A stretch of DNA of 64,000 bases, taken from assembly GCA_018648685.1 (NCBI GenBank), contig JABGQT010000072.1, forward strand, positions 1 through 64,000. Reading direction: 5' to 3'. The translations under genes and the position numbers were made by a program. The notes below the pieces were generated by a model. It was not told the DNA's origin. It made no database searches and worked only from the letters and a program-made list of their open reading frames with translations. Shown in pieces: positions 23,433 to 33,779 of this stretch. Numbering within the stretch: position 1 is the first letter of the stretch; every line of letters begins with the position of its first letter. This DNA is from Anaerolineae bacterium. GTDB lineage: Bacteria; Chloroflexota; Anaerolineae; Anaerolineales; Villigracilaceae.

Positions 23433-26378
23433 ATGATAAGACAAAAGTTCTTATCACTAGGAAAAATGATTGGAAAGAATAACCTCATGATCATTATAAA
23501 AAAAATTCTCCTAAAAATAATCTCCGTACCCTATTTTAAAAATGAAGAAGATGCTCGTCGGCGACAATTATTGAATATTATATTGTTGACTGTAACAGCA
23601 GCTGCAATATTTATTTTTATAGGGGTTACGATCACTGACCTCGTTTCTACAGAGGCTTTAGACCAGGCTTCACAGTCAATTCGCCCTATAAGCATATTTG
23701 CAAGTATTACTTTTTTTCTCTTGTATTTGGTCAACCGCTATTTATCAGGAACTTTCGCTGGATTATTTTTTGTGTTATTCCTGCTTGTTATAATCCCCTT
23801 TTCTGATACACCAGAAGAGGTTGCGTTTGGGCGTAGTTTAATAGCCTTTGTTGTCCCTATTATCTTCGCAGTATTGGTTCTAGAGCCAATACTAAGCTAT
23901 TTAGTTGCTGGGTTATCCAGCGTCATTTTAATTATTATCAGTGTGGGGATATTGCACCAGCCAATGCCTAATATACCTGCCATTGCAATCTTCTTTATAG
24001 TGGCATTAATTTCTCATGTTTCGTCGCGCAGTCTAAGAAAAGTATTAGAAGAAGAAACCATTTCAAATAAAAAATTGCAAGAAAGTGAGCTTCAGTTTCG
24101 AAGTGTCTTTAATGGCGTTAATGATGCTATCCTTGTAGAGACAACCGATGGCGAGGTCCTTGATGTTAATACAAGGGCTTGTGAGATGTTTGGCTGGACA
24201 CACGAAGAGTTTTTAACAAAAACACTTATAGATATGGTGCCTCCTGAGAATCGGGCCCTGTCTACAGAAAACCATGATGATGATCTTCTCTCAGTTGAAC
24301 ACTTTGAAACGATTAATATTCGTGCTAATGGTGAACGTTTTCCTGCTTCTATTACAGGGCGTATTGAAGAGATTGGTGGTGAAAAACGCTTACTGATAGT
24401 GGTGCGCGATATTACTGAACAGAAGAAAGCCGAAGAAGAGTTACTAAAGCTGTCAAGAGCAATCACCCAAAGCCCTGCGGCAATCGTTATTACCGATCTG
24501 GAAGGCACAGTTGAATATGTAAACCCGGCTTTCACAAAAATTTCAGGCTACACACAAGAAGAGGCGTTGGGGAATAATCCGCGCGTCTTACAGTCAGGCG
24601 ATCATAGCCCTGAGTTTTACAAAGTTCTTTGGGAAACAATTTCCGCTGGGAAGACATGGCGTGGAGAATTCCGGAATAAGAGCAAAACGGGAAAACTCTT
24701 TTGGGAATCAGCCTCCATATCTCCCGTAGCCAATGCTGAAGGGGAAGTTAAGCATTACGTAGCTGTAAAAGAAGATATAACCTTACGTAAACAGGCTATG
24801 GCAGAACTTGAAAAAGCGAAAGAAGCAGCCGAAACTGCTGCCAAAGCTAAAACGGATTTTCTGGCAAATATGAGTCACGAAATCCGCACCCCATTAAACG
24901 CTATTTATGGTATGACCAGTCTCATGCTAGATACTCCTCTCAACGACGAGCAGCAAGATTTCATAAAGACTATTCGTGGCGGAAGCGATACGCTGTTAAG
25001 CGTTATTAACGATATTTTGGATTTCTCAAAAATAGAAGCGGGCAAAATGGAGTTGGAAGAGCAGCCCTTCCGTTTGCGAGGCTGCATAGAAGACGTTCTT
25101 GATCTACTTTCAGAGAAATCTGCCAAAAAGATGCTCGAATTAGCCTATATCATCGATGATGGCGTACCTCCTCTTGTAATCGGAGATGTAACGCGCCTCC
25201 GCCAAATACTGGTAAACCTTCTAAATAACGCTCTCAAATTTACGGACAAGGGCGAAGTCGTTGTTTTTCTCAAGAGCATGCTACTTGAAAAGAATCAGTA
25301 CGAGCTTCAATTTAGCATCCGGGATACAGGCATCGGCATCCCCAAAGATAAAGTAGATCGCCTCTTCCAAAGTTTTAGCCAAGTTGATAGCTCTACAACA
25401 CGAAAATATGGCGGAACGGGATTGGGCTTAGCCATCAGCAAAGAGTTAGCAGAAAAAATGGGCGGAAGAATGTGGGTCGAAAGCGAAGAAGGTAAAGGAT
25501 CTACTTTCCACTTTACCATTATTGCAAAAGCAGAGGAAGCTAGCCCGCTCATTTCCATTGATCAGCACCCGGATCTTTCTGGAAAACGAATATTGATCGT
25601 TGACGATAATGCCACTAACAGACTTATTCTTGTCAAACAAACAGAATCTTGGGGAATGAAGCCCAAAGCCGTAGAATCAGGAAAAGATGCTCTGGCATTA
25701 TTTGAAAAGGAAACTTTTGACATCGCTATTCTTGATATGCAAATGCCCGAAATGGATGGCTTCACTCTGGCAGAAAGAATTAATGACATGAATATCAAGA
25801 ATGACTTACCAATGATCATTTTGACTTCCATTAAACGCAATAAAGCGCGTGCCACCGATTCGAAAGTTGCAGCTTTTTTGAATAAGCCTATAAAAACATC
25901 AAATCTCTTTAATGTGCTCAACAGCATCATTTCTTCTGCCCCAACAATAAGAACAGAAGAGACCAGAAAAGAAAAATCCATAGACTCAACTATGGCAGAG
26001 AGACATCCCCTGCGTGTCTTATTGGTAGAAGATAATATGATCAACCAAAAAGTTGCTTCAAAAATCCTTTCTCGTTTAGGCTATCAATCGGATATTGCCA
26101 GCAATGGTTTCGAAGCCATAGAGGCTCTTGAGCGTCAGACCTATGACGTGGTTTTTATGGATATTCAAATGCCAGAAATGGATGGTAATGAAGCAACCAA
26201 ACGAATTAGAGCAAAGTGGCCAAAAGATTGCCAGCCCTATATTATTGCTATGACTGCTCACGCCCTTGAAGGCGACCGTGAAAAATATATTGCGCGTGGT
26301 ATGGACGATTATGTTAGTAAACCTGTTAAAGTAGGTGCTCTTATTGCGTCTTTGGAGAAAGCCAAGTATATTGATTAG
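23433..26378 (+). CDS. Hybrid sensor histidine kinase, PAS-PAS-kinase-REC-REC (first of three)
   Basis: 981 aa inner-membrane sensor. About six membrane helices (residues ~47-205) are followed by two PAS domains (~225-340 and ~345-460), a short coiled coil, HisKA with [16 protein letters not shown] (H482), and HATPase with [16 protein letters not shown] and the glycine boxes DTGIGIPKDK and [19 protein letters not shown]. Two receiver domains follow, each with a phosphoryl Asp ([14 protein letters not shown] and [15 protein letters not shown]). The first receiver begins [15 protein letters not shown] and the second [12 protein letters not shown]. No Hpt domain is present, so a separate phosphotransfer partner is expected. 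The kinase-to-REC half is closely similar to the next two genes. Confidence 0.93.
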   Translation: MIRQKFLSLGKMIGKNNLMIIIKKILLKIISVPYFKNEEDARRRQLLNIILLTVTAAAIFIFIGVTITDLVSTEALDQASQSIRPISIFASITFFLLYLVNRYLSGTFAGLFFVLFLLVIIPFSDTPEEVAFGRSLIAFVVPIIFAVLVLEPILSYLVAGLSSVILIIISVGILHQPMPNIPAIAIFFIVALISHVSSRSLRKVLEEETISNKKLQESELQFRSVFNGVNDAILVETTDGEVLDVNTRACEMFGWTHEEFLTKTLIDMVPPENRALSTENHDDDLLSVEHFETINIRANGERFPASITGRIEEIGGEKRLLIVVRDITEQKKAEEELLKLSRAITQSPAAIVITDLEGTVEYVNPAFTKISGYTQEEALGNNPRVLQSGDHSPEFYKVLWETISAGKTWRGEFRNKSKTGKLFWESASISPVANAEGEVKHYVAVKEDITLRKQAMAELEKAKEAAETAAKAKTDFLANMSHEIRTPLNAIYGMTSLMLDTPLNDEQQDFIKTIRGGSDTLLSVINDILDFSKIEAGKMELEEQPFRLRGCIEDVLDLLSEKSAKKMLELAYIIDDGVPPLVIGDVTRLRQILVNLLNNALKFTDKGEVVVFLKSMLLEKNQYELQFSIRDTGIGIPKDKVDRLFQSFSQVDSSTTRKYGGTGLGLAISKELAEKMGGRMWVESEEGKGSTFHFTIIAKAEEASPLISIDQHPDLSGKRILIVDDNATNRLILVKQTESWGMKPKAVESGKDALALFEKETFDIAILDMQMPEMDGFTLAERINDMNIKNDLPMIILTSIKRNKARATDSKVAAFLNKPIKTSNLFNVLNSIISSAPTIRTEETRKEKSIDSTMAERHPLRVLLVEDNMINQKVASKILSRLGYQSDIASNGFEAIEALERQTYDVVFMDIQMPEMDGNEATKRIRAKWPKDCQPYIIAMTAHALEGDREKYIARGMDDYVSKPVKVGALIASLEKAKYID

Positions 26379-26465
26379 CTAGAAGATTATCATTGCCCTA
26401 AGAGATAATTTCTAGTCTGTATATTTCATTAGAATGTTTTAAAAAGGGTTTAGGAGATAGACACA

Positions 26466-28634
26466 ATGAAAGAAAAAAGAACTTTAAGAGAATTTGCTGG
26501 AAACCTCATACGTTCCGGTATGCCGCCAGATGATGATTCTTTAGAGCTGTATCAGATCACACGGCTCAATTTAGCGATCATCGCCCTCGTTGCTTTTGTC
26601 CCGATCTTTGCATCGATATATCTCTTCTTGAATGTGACGGAAATTGCCGTTGGCACCTTCGTCACTGGTCTATCGGCTATATTTTGTTTTCTTTGGTTTC
26701 GTAAAAGCAAAAATGTAACGATTGGGGCGAATTTCTTATTATTGATCTACGCTCTGCTCGTCCTTTATGCCTCAGCTCACCTTGGCGGGATCAATTCATC
26801 TGTCTTGTGGTGGAATACGCATTTGCCCGTTCTGGCAGTATTGCTATTGAATATTCGCTGGGCATCTTTATGGACCAGTATCGTAATTTCTGAAATGCTC
26901 TTTTTAATCTATGCGCACTATATAGATATCCTCCCGACCAGCCCGCTTTTTGGCAGTGCTTTGCTATACCATGATAGCGTGACAAAGATCGTCGCAATTG
27001 CGCTGCTTTTTGTCTTTGGCATCCTCTTCATTTTAGAAAAAGCAAAAACGATCGAGATACTGGAACGGGCAAAGGCAAAAGCCGAAGCGGCTGCACAAGC
27101 AAAAGCTGATTTCCTTGCGAATATGAGCCACGAGATCCGCACGCCTTTGAACGCGATCTACGGCATGACCAGCCTGATGCTGGATACCCCGCTGAACGAA
27201 GAGCAACAGGATTTTATCGAGACGATCCGTGGGGGCAGTGATACGCTTTTGAGCGTAATCAACGATATTCTAGATTTCTCAAAGATAGAAGCTGGAAAAC
27301 TCGAATTAGAAGAACAGCCTTTCCACATTCGCACTTGCGTGGAGGATACTCTCGACCTGCTCGCGGAAAAGGCAGCTGAGAAAATGCTGGATATGGCGTA
27401 TATCTTGGAGGAGGGCACACCACACGTCGTGATTGGGGATATAACGCGCTTACGCCAAATACTGGTTAATCTGTTGAATAACGCGATCAAATTTACGGAC
27501 AAGGGCGAGATCGTTGTCAATGTCAAAAGCACTCTCGTGGAAAATGATCAATACGAGTTGATTTTCAGTGTCCGCGATACGGGCATCGGTATCCCGGCAA
27601 ATAAAGCAGAGAAGCTCTTTCAGAGTTTCAGCCAAATCGATTCTTCGACTACCCGAAAATACGGCGGGACAGGGCTTGGGCTGGCGATCAGCAAAGAACT
27701 TACCGAAAAAATGGGCGGTACGATGTGGGTTGAAAGCGAAAAAGGCAAAGGCTCAACCTTTTATTTCACGATCCTGGTGGATACTAAACCTGATGCAGAG
27801 CCGATAATGACCGATGGCATACAGCCACAGCTTGCCGGAAAACACATCTTGCTCGTAGACGATAATGCAACCAATAGATTGATCCTGCTTAGGCAAACAA
27901 AATCATGGGGAATGCACCCGACCGCTGTGGAATCTGGAGCCGAAGCTTTGACACTCTTAGAGATAGGAGAAAAGTTTGATATTGCTATTCTCGATATGCA
28001 AATGCCAGAAATGGATGGGTTTACTTTGGCCGAAAAAATCAGCGAAATGAATGTTGAAAATGCTTTGCCCATGATCATTTTGACCTCGATCAAACGCGAA
28101 AAGGCGCGCTCTGGAGATGCAAGAATAGCTGCTTTTCTTAGCAAACCGATTAAGACATCCAACCTTTTCAATATCCTAACCAGCATTATTGCAGTGGCAC
28201 CTGCTCCTGAAAAGAAAAAGAAAAAAACGGATCATATTGACCCAAGCATGGCAGAAAAACGTCCGTTGCGCATTTTGCTCGCCGAAGATAATATGATCAA
28301 CCAGAAAGTTGCCACAAAATTGCTTTCAAGATTGGGCTATCGCGCTGACGTGGCAGGCAACGGTATGGAAGCTATCGAGGCACTAGAACGACAGCCCTAC
28401 GATGTCATCTTCATGGATATCCAAATGCCTGAAATGGATGGCGATGAAGCCACGCGCCAGATCCGCGCAAAATGGCCGCAAGACCAGCAGCCGCATATTG
28501 TCGCAATGACGGCACACGCCCTCGAAGGTGATCGTGAAAAATATATTGCCCATGGTATGGACGATTATGTAAGCAAACCGATCAAAGTAGATGCTCTTAT
28601 CGCAGCCCTGGAGAATGTTCCTCGCGTAGATTAG
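26466..28634 (+). CDS. Hybrid sensor histidine kinase without PAS (second of three)
   Basis: 722 aa. The sensor part is only a membrane domain of about six helices (residues ~35-195) joined by a coiled coil ([20 protein letters not shown]) directly to HisKA (H222 in [15 protein letters not shown]). HATPase and two receivers follow in the same order as in the flanking genes, with [15 protein letters not shown] and [15 protein letters not shown] as acceptor sites. The 5' region is preceded by TTTAGGAGATAGACACA, a good ribosome site. The membrane part differs from that of gene one, so only the signalling core is shared. No Hpt and no DNA-binding output. Confidence 0.93.
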   Translation: MKEKRTLREFAGNLIRSGMPPDDDSLELYQITRLNLAIIALVAFVPIFASIYLFLNVTEIAVGTFVTGLSAIFCFLWFRKSKNVTIGANFLLLIYALLVLYASAHLGGINSSVLWWNTHLPVLAVLLLNIRWASLWTSIVISEMLFLIYAHYIDILPTSPLFGSALLYHDSVTKIVAIALLFVFGILFILEKAKTIEILERAKAKAEAAAQAKADFLANMSHEIRTPLNAIYGMTSLMLDTPLNEEQQDFIETIRGGSDTLLSVINDILDFSKIEAGKLELEEQPFHIRTCVEDTLDLLAEKAAEKMLDMAYILEEGTPHVVIGDITRLRQILVNLLNNAIKFTDKGEIVVNVKSTLVENDQYELIFSVRDTGIGIPANKAEKLFQSFSQIDSSTTRKYGGTGLGLAISKELTEKMGGTMWVESEKGKGSTFYFTILVDTKPDAEPIMTDGIQPQLAGKHILLVDDNATNRLILLRQTKSWGMHPTAVESGAEALTLLEIGEKFDIAILDMQMPEMDGFTLAEKISEMNVENALPMIILTSIKREKARSGDARIAAFLSKPIKTSNLFNILTSIIAVAPAPEKKKKKTDHIDPSMAEKRPLRILLAEDNMINQKVATKLLSRLGYRADVAGNGMEAIEALERQPYDVIFMDIQMPEMDGDEATRQIRAKWPQDQQPHIVAMTAHALEGDREKYIAHGMDDYVSKPIKVDALIAALENVPRVD

Positions 28635-28711
28635 GCTGTGTGAGGTAAAAACATTCATAGTATTCTAAGTACCTGAGCATAAATAATTTGGTAAAACTTG
28701 GCCCTCCCAGC

Positions 28712-28752
28712 CTCCCCCAAATGCGACGAAGAAACTGTCGAATTTGGGGGAG
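28712..28752. repeat. Inverted repeat family B, copy 1
   Basis: CTCCCCCAAAT (28712-28722) and ATTTGGGGGAG (28742-28752). A looser second fold (CTCCCTAAATTCC against TTTGAGGGAACTAAGGG) follows directly. It lies between hybrid kinases two and three. Confidence 0.82.
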
Positions 28753-28896
28753 GGGCGACCTCTTCTCCCTAAATTCCATGCTTTTGGCATTTGAGGGAAC
28801 TAAGGGGCAGAATTCAGCATCATTTTACAGAGCATGAAAATGCCAAAAAACTTTTGCTCGGTAATTATAACTTAGGGTATCAAAGTGAGAATAATC

Positions 28897-31836
28897 ATGA
28901 AAAATATCAGAAGAAACTATTTTGTCCTTGTTCCTGTAGGAATAGCACTCCTGTCTTTCCTTGCCGGTGGAGCTGTTAACGTGCATTTGCTTTCACGAGA
29001 ATATGATAGTGACACTACGACGATCATTTATTTTTCATTTGTTGCCTTGATCTTAAGCGCTTTCCTTTTTGGTATTTTCTGGGTGATCTTGGGACGTGTT
29101 CGGAGTAGTATTGAAGATAGCGCTGCCGAGCGTGAAGCAACAGAGAAAGAACTTATTCAAACCGAATTGTGGTATAGAAGCGTTTTCGATGGGGTTAACG
29201 ATGCTGTTTTGGTAGAAACTGTCAAAGGGGAAGTCCTGGATGTAAACGCCCGTGCCTGTGAGATGTTTGGCTGGACACGGCTTGAGTTTCTCACTAAAAC
29301 GATTCGAGATATGGTTCCACCAGAGTATCAGGCATTACTTCCCGAAGAACAGGATGAAACTACATTGTCTGAAGAGCCATTTGAGACAGTGAATATGCGG
29401 GCCAATGGCGAGATTTTTCCCGTCTCAGTTTCTGGCAGACTTCAGATAATCGGAGAAGAAAAAAGGCTTCTAATTGTTTTACGGGATATTACAGAACAAA
29501 AGAGAATCGAAGAAGAGCTAAAGAAACAACACCAATTCCTTTCCCATGTCATCGAATCCTTGTCTCAACCTTTTTATGTAATCAATGTAGATGATTATTC
29601 CATCGAAATATCTAACTCGGCAGCACGCGGAGGAAAAGCCCTGCCCGCAGGCACTACTTGTTACGCTCTAACACATCACCGAGACACCCCTTGCAGCGGT
29701 GAAGACCACCCCTGCCCCTTGAAAGATGTGGTCAAGTCTAAAGGTGTCGTTCAATATGAGCATATTCATTACGACCATGATGGAAATCCCAGAAATTTTG
29801 AAGTGCATGGCTATCCTATCTTTAATGCACAGGGTGAAATTAAGCAAATGATAGAGTACTCTCTTGATATTACGGAGAGGAAAAAGGCTGAAGAGGAACT
29901 ACATAAATTATCACGGGCGGTCACTCATAGCCCCTCATCAGTGGTTATTACGGATGCAAACGCCAGGATCAGCTATGTGAACCCCGCCTATCTTGAGGGA
30001 ACAGGTTATACCGAAGATGAGGTATTGGGGAAATTTGCAACCTTTTTATACTCAGACTTACATTCCAAAGAATTTTATAAGGATATTTGGAATAAAGTTT
30101 CTGCGGGGGATATGTGGCGGGGTGAAATTGGTAGTCGAACTAGCCAGGGCGAGATCATGTGGGATGCAGTTTCGATTGCGCCGATCGTCGATGAGAAAGG
30201 AAATATCACCAACTTTGTTGGTGTGATGGAAGATATTACAGCAAACAAAGAACTTTTGAAGGAAACAGAAAAAGCTAAAGAAGCTGCCGAAGCCGCAGCA
30301 CAAGCCAAAGCAGATTTCCTGGCGAATATGAGCCATGAGATTCGCACGCCTTTGAACGCGATCTATGGTATGACCAGCCTGATGCTGGATACCCCGTTGA
30401 ACGCAGAACAGCAGGATTTTATTGAAACGATTCGTGGAGGCAGCGACACTTTGCTTAAAGTGATCAATGATATTCTGGATTTCTCCAAGATCGAAGCCGG
30501 CAAAATGGAGTTGGAAACACAGCCCTTCTATGTCCGGAATTGCGTTGAAGATGCGCTTGACCTACTTGCGGAAAAGGCTGCCAGCAAGATGCTGGATCTG
30601 GCCTATTTCGTTGAGGATGACACACCCCCTGTCGTGATCGGGGATATAACGCGCGTACGCCAAATACTGGTAAACCTGTTGAACAACGCGATCAAGTTCA
30701 CAGACAAGGGCGAAGTCGTTGTTAATGTAAAAAGTATGCTCGTGGAAAACGATCAGCACGAGTTAACTTTCAGTGTCCGCGATACAGGAATCGGTATCCC
30801 GGCAGATAAGATTGAAAAATTATTCAAGAGCTTTAGCCAGGTGGACACATCTACAACGCGAAAATATGGCGGCACAGGGCTTGGGTTGGCAATCAGCAAT
30901 CAACTTGCCCAAAACATGGGCGGAAGAATGTGGGTCAAGAGCGAAGAGGGTGAAGGTTCAACCTTCTATTTCACGATCCTTGTGAAAGCACAGCAGAATG
31001 CGAAACCCCTATACGCGAAAGATGAGGTTCCCCAGCTTGCTGGCAAGCGGATCTTGATCGTGGATGATAATGAGACGAACCGACTGATCCTGATAAAGCA
31101 AGCAGAATCATGGGGAATGAAGCCCCGTGCTCTTTCATCGGGACCAGAAGCACTGACTTTGCTGGCAGAAGGTGAAGAATTTGACATTGCAATATTGGAT
31201 ATGCAGATGCCGGAAATGGATGGTTTTACCTTGGCAACAAAGATCAGTGAAAAGAAAAAGAATGCACTGCCACTGATTATTTTGACATCTATCAAACGAG
31301 AGAAAACCCGTTCTTCAGATGCAAAAATTACCGCCTTTTTGAACAAACCCATAAAAACATCCAATCTTTTCAATGTCCTGATGGGGATCATTGACACGGC
31401 CCCTGCGCCACAGGTAAAGGAGAAAAAGCCAGCCAAGATCGATGGTAATATGGCAGTGCAACACCCTCTACGCCTTTTGCTTGCTGAAGATAATGTCATC
31501 AACCAAAAGGTTGCGCTGAAATTACTTTCAAAATTAGGCTACCAGGCAGATCTGGCGGGGAACGGTCTCGAGGCAATAGCAGCTTTGGAACGCCAGACTT
31601 ATGATGTCATACTCATGGATATTCAAATGCCTGAAATGGATGGCGATGAAGCTACACGCCAGATCCGCGCAAAATGGTCACAAGATCGGCAACCGCATAT
31701 TGTTGCGATGACGGCACACGCGCTCGAAGGCGATCGTGAAAAATATATTGATCGTGGTATGGACGATTATGTCAGCAAACCGATCAAGGTAGATTCCCTT
31801 GTCGCAGCCCTAAAGAAAGCTCCTCGCGTAGATTAG
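28897..31836 (+). CDS. Hybrid sensor histidine kinase with three PAS domains (third of three)
   Basis: 979 aa from ATG 28897; an in-frame GTG at 28885 is the alternative. Two membrane helices at the N-terminus (residues ~10-30 and ~45-70) are followed by three PAS-type domains (~85-205, ~210-330 and ~335-455). The first PAS is close to the first PAS of kinase one (VFDGVNDAVLVET, FGWTRLEFLTKTI); the second contains several Cys and His (TTCYALTHHRDTPCSGEDHPCP), so it may bind a metal or sense redox state. HisKA (H480), HATPase and two receivers then follow as in its neighbours. Confidence 0.93.
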   Translation: MKNIRRNYFVLVPVGIALLSFLAGGAVNVHLLSREYDSDTTTIIYFSFVALILSAFLFGIFWVILGRVRSSIEDSAAEREATEKELIQTELWYRSVFDGVNDAVLVETVKGEVLDVNARACEMFGWTRLEFLTKTIRDMVPPEYQALLPEEQDETTLSEEPFETVNMRANGEIFPVSVSGRLQIIGEEKRLLIVLRDITEQKRIEEELKKQHQFLSHVIESLSQPFYVINVDDYSIEISNSAARGGKALPAGTTCYALTHHRDTPCSGEDHPCPLKDVVKSKGVVQYEHIHYDHDGNPRNFEVHGYPIFNAQGEIKQMIEYSLDITERKKAEEELHKLSRAVTHSPSSVVITDANARISYVNPAYLEGTGYTEDEVLGKFATFLYSDLHSKEFYKDIWNKVSAGDMWRGEIGSRTSQGEIMWDAVSIAPIVDEKGNITNFVGVMEDITANKELLKETEKAKEAAEAAAQAKADFLANMSHEIRTPLNAIYGMTSLMLDTPLNAEQQDFIETIRGGSDTLLKVINDILDFSKIEAGKMELETQPFYVRNCVEDALDLLAEKAASKMLDLAYFVEDDTPPVVIGDITRVRQILVNLLNNAIKFTDKGEVVVNVKSMLVENDQHELTFSVRDTGIGIPADKIEKLFKSFSQVDTSTTRKYGGTGLGLAISNQLAQNMGGRMWVKSEEGEGSTFYFTILVKAQQNAKPLYAKDEVPQLAGKRILIVDDNETNRLILIKQAESWGMKPRALSSGPEALTLLAEGEEFDIAILDMQMPEMDGFTLATKISEKKKNALPLIILTSIKREKTRSSDAKITAFLNKPIKTSNLFNVLMGIIDTAPAPQVKEKKPAKIDGNMAVQHPLRLLLAEDNVINQKVALKLLSKLGYQADLAGNGLEAIAALERQTYDVILMDIQMPEMDGDEATRQIRAKWSQDRQPHIVAMTAHALEGDREKYIDRGMDDYVSKPIKVDSLVAALKKAPRVD

Positions 31837-31897
31837 GCCGTGTTAATATTTGGCGGCTTCGCTAGCAAAGGCCTAAAATATCAGCAATTCCAAATAT

Positions 31898-31975
31898 GAC
31901 TCCGCAAGGAACGTCTTTTTGCGACGAAGCGGTCTCATTGCGATGAGATTGCTGTTGAAATGTCAACACTACCTA
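31898..31975. repeat. Degenerate family A repeat
   Basis: TGACTCCGCAAGGAACG, GACGAAGCGGTCTC, GAGATTGC and TGTCA keep the order of family A words but the outer arms are decayed. Called on word order only. Confidence 0.4.
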
Positions 31976-32018
31976 GTCTCTGCATGGTAAACTGGTAATC
32001 AGCAAAACCCCTCTAACT

Positions 32019-32066
32019 CCCCCCTCATGGGGGAGGATTTATCCCTTCCCCATGAGGGGGAAGGCT
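32019..32066. repeat. Inverted repeat family B, copy 2
   Basis: CCCCTCATGGGG (32021-32032) and CCCCATGAGGGG (32048-32059) are perfect arms within CTCCCC/GGGGGAAGG text. It lies ahead of era. Confidence 0.8.
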
Positions 32067-32106
32067 AGGATGGGGGCAAAATACAAATCAATTTTGAGAT
32101 AAAAAT

Positions 32107-33027
32107 ATGACTACAGAACACCGCTCCGGCTTTGTCGCCGTTATTGGCCGCCCTAATGTTGGAAAATCTACCCTTGTTAACGCCCTTCTTGGGCAAAAGA
32201 TTGCCGCAGTTTCCCCACGCCCGCAAACAACGCGTCGCGCCCAACTTGGTATCCTAACTACAGACCAAGCCCAGATCATCTTTGTCGATACGCCAGGCTT
32301 GCATAACCCCCATCATAAACTGGGCAAAGCCCTCAACCTGAATGCCGAAGAAGCCCTCGAAGGTGTGGATTTGATCCTCTGGCTGGTGGATGCCTCCGTT
32401 GAACCGACAGAAGAAGACAAAATGATCGCATCCCTGCTATTGGAAATTTCGCATCGCCCGCCGCTCATACTTGCTACCAATAAAACAGACAGATTGTCCC
32501 AGCCCGAAATAGATGCCCGTCAAAACGCCTACCTCGACATCTTCCCCGCAGCAGATATGGTCTTGCCCCTCTCCGCTACACGCGGCGACGGACGCACCAA
32601 ATTGCTCGAAACCATCATTGAAAATCTCGAAGAACGCCCCCCCGATTTCCCTGCTGAGCAAGTTACCGACCTCTACGAGCGCGATATAGCCGCAGAACTC
32701 ATCCGCGAATCTTGCCTGATCTTTTTGCGTCACGAAATCCCGCACAGCATCGCCATCCGCGTGGACGAATTCACCGAACGCGGTGAAAAAGGAGCTTATA
32801 TCGCTGCGACAGTTTTTGTCGAGCGCGATTCGCAAAAGGGTATCGTCATTGGTGAAGGTGGGAAAACCCTCAAAAAGATCGGCTCGGCTGCCCGCAAAGA
32901 GATCGAAGCCATGAGCGGACGAAAGATCTTCCTGCAACTCCGCGTTAAAGTACTCAAAGATTGGCGCAATAACGAGAGTTATCTCCGCCGCTTCGGCTAC
33001 AATCCCCCAAAAACAAATACCCGCTAG
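32107..33027 (+). CDS. era: GTPase Era
   Basis: 306 aa, normal length. It binds GTP and helps mature 16S rRNA in the small ribosomal subunit. GRPNVGKSTLVNALLGQKIAAVSPRPQTTR carries the P-loop and switch I, FVDTPGLHNP is G3, and ATNKTDRLS is G4. The C-terminal KH domain has IVIGEGGKTLKKIGSAARKEIE, with the conserved loop that binds the 3' end of 16S rRNA. The gene is preceded by family A and B repeats. Identification is secure. Confidence 0.97.
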   Translation: MTTEHRSGFVAVIGRPNVGKSTLVNALLGQKIAAVSPRPQTTRRAQLGILTTDQAQIIFVDTPGLHNPHHKLGKALNLNAEEALEGVDLILWLVDASVEPTEEDKMIASLLLEISHRPPLILATNKTDRLSQPEIDARQNAYLDIFPAADMVLPLSATRGDGRTKLLETIIENLEERPPDFPAEQVTDLYERDIAAELIRESCLIFLRHEIPHSIAIRVDEFTERGEKGAYIAATVFVERDSQKGIVIGEGGKTLKKIGSAARKEIEAMSGRKIFLQLRVKVLKDWRNNESYLRRFGYNPPKTNTR

Positions 33028-33046
33028 CCCCCCCAGGAGAAAGAAA

Positions 33047-33715
33047 TTGCTATTGATGCTTGCCCCGATAATATTATCGGCCCTTCTCGATTGGCTTGCC
33101 GTATATAAGGGCTGGAAAAAACAAGAATATGTCCTCAAACCCCTCACAATGCTGCTGCTTTTCATCTTTTTATTTGTGAATACAAGCGGTCTAAATGGAG
33201 TCACTCTCTGGTTTGGCGTAGGCATTATTCTCTCTATGGCGGGTGACATCTTCCTGATGCTGCCCAAAGAACAATTTATCGCTGGTTTGGTCGCTTTTTT
33301 ACTCGCCCATATCGCTTATATTATTGGCTTTAATCAAACGATTCCGCCCTTTAGTTTGCCAGCTTTAGTCTGGGCTGTTTTGTTGGGCACCATCGCCGCA
33401 CAACTTCATAAACAAATTCTAGTGGGTTTGGTCAAGCAAGGCAAAGAATCCTTGCAAAAACCAATTCTGGCATATATGGCTGTGATCGCCATTATGCTTC
33501 TCTCCGCCCTCATCACCCTCTCCCGCCCCGAATGGGATACCCACGCTGCAATCACCGTCAGCATTGGCGCGGCTCTCTTTGTGCTCTCTGATGCAATTTT
33601 AGTGTGGAATAAATTCGTTCAGCCCATTAAAAACAGACGCGTGATGAATATAGTAACCTATCATCTCGGGCAAATTATTCTCGTTTATGGGGTTATAATG
33701 CAGGTGAGTGGCTAA
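33047..33715 (+). CDS. YhhN-family membrane protein (lysoplasmalogenase-like)
   Basis: 222 aa with about seven or eight membrane helices. YVLKPLTMLLLF, GIILSMAGDIFLMLPKEQFIAGLVAFLLAHIAYIIGF and SIGAALFVLSDAILVWNKF are the blocks shared with the YhhN/TMEM86 family, whose members hydrolyse the vinyl-ether bond of lysoplasmalogens. The aspartates in GDIFLM and LSDAIL are the conserved polar residues. Start TTG 33047 is chosen because AGGAGA lies six bases upstream; ATG 33056 is the alternative. It follows era by 19 bases. Confidence 0.85.
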   Translation: MLLMLAPIILSALLDWLAVYKGWKKQEYVLKPLTMLLLFIFLFVNTSGLNGVTLWFGVGIILSMAGDIFLMLPKEQFIAGLVAFLLAHIAYIIGFNQTIPPFSLPALVWAVLLGTIAAQLHKQILVGLVKQGKESLQKPILAYMAVIAIMLLSALITLSRPEWDTHAAITVSIGAALFVLSDAILVWNKFVQPIKNRRVMNIVTYHLGQIILVYGVIMQVSG

Positions 33716-33779
33716 AGCAAGCTATATGACCCAAAACTATTTATCAAAATGAGACAATCTTATCAGTTGAACTAACGAA

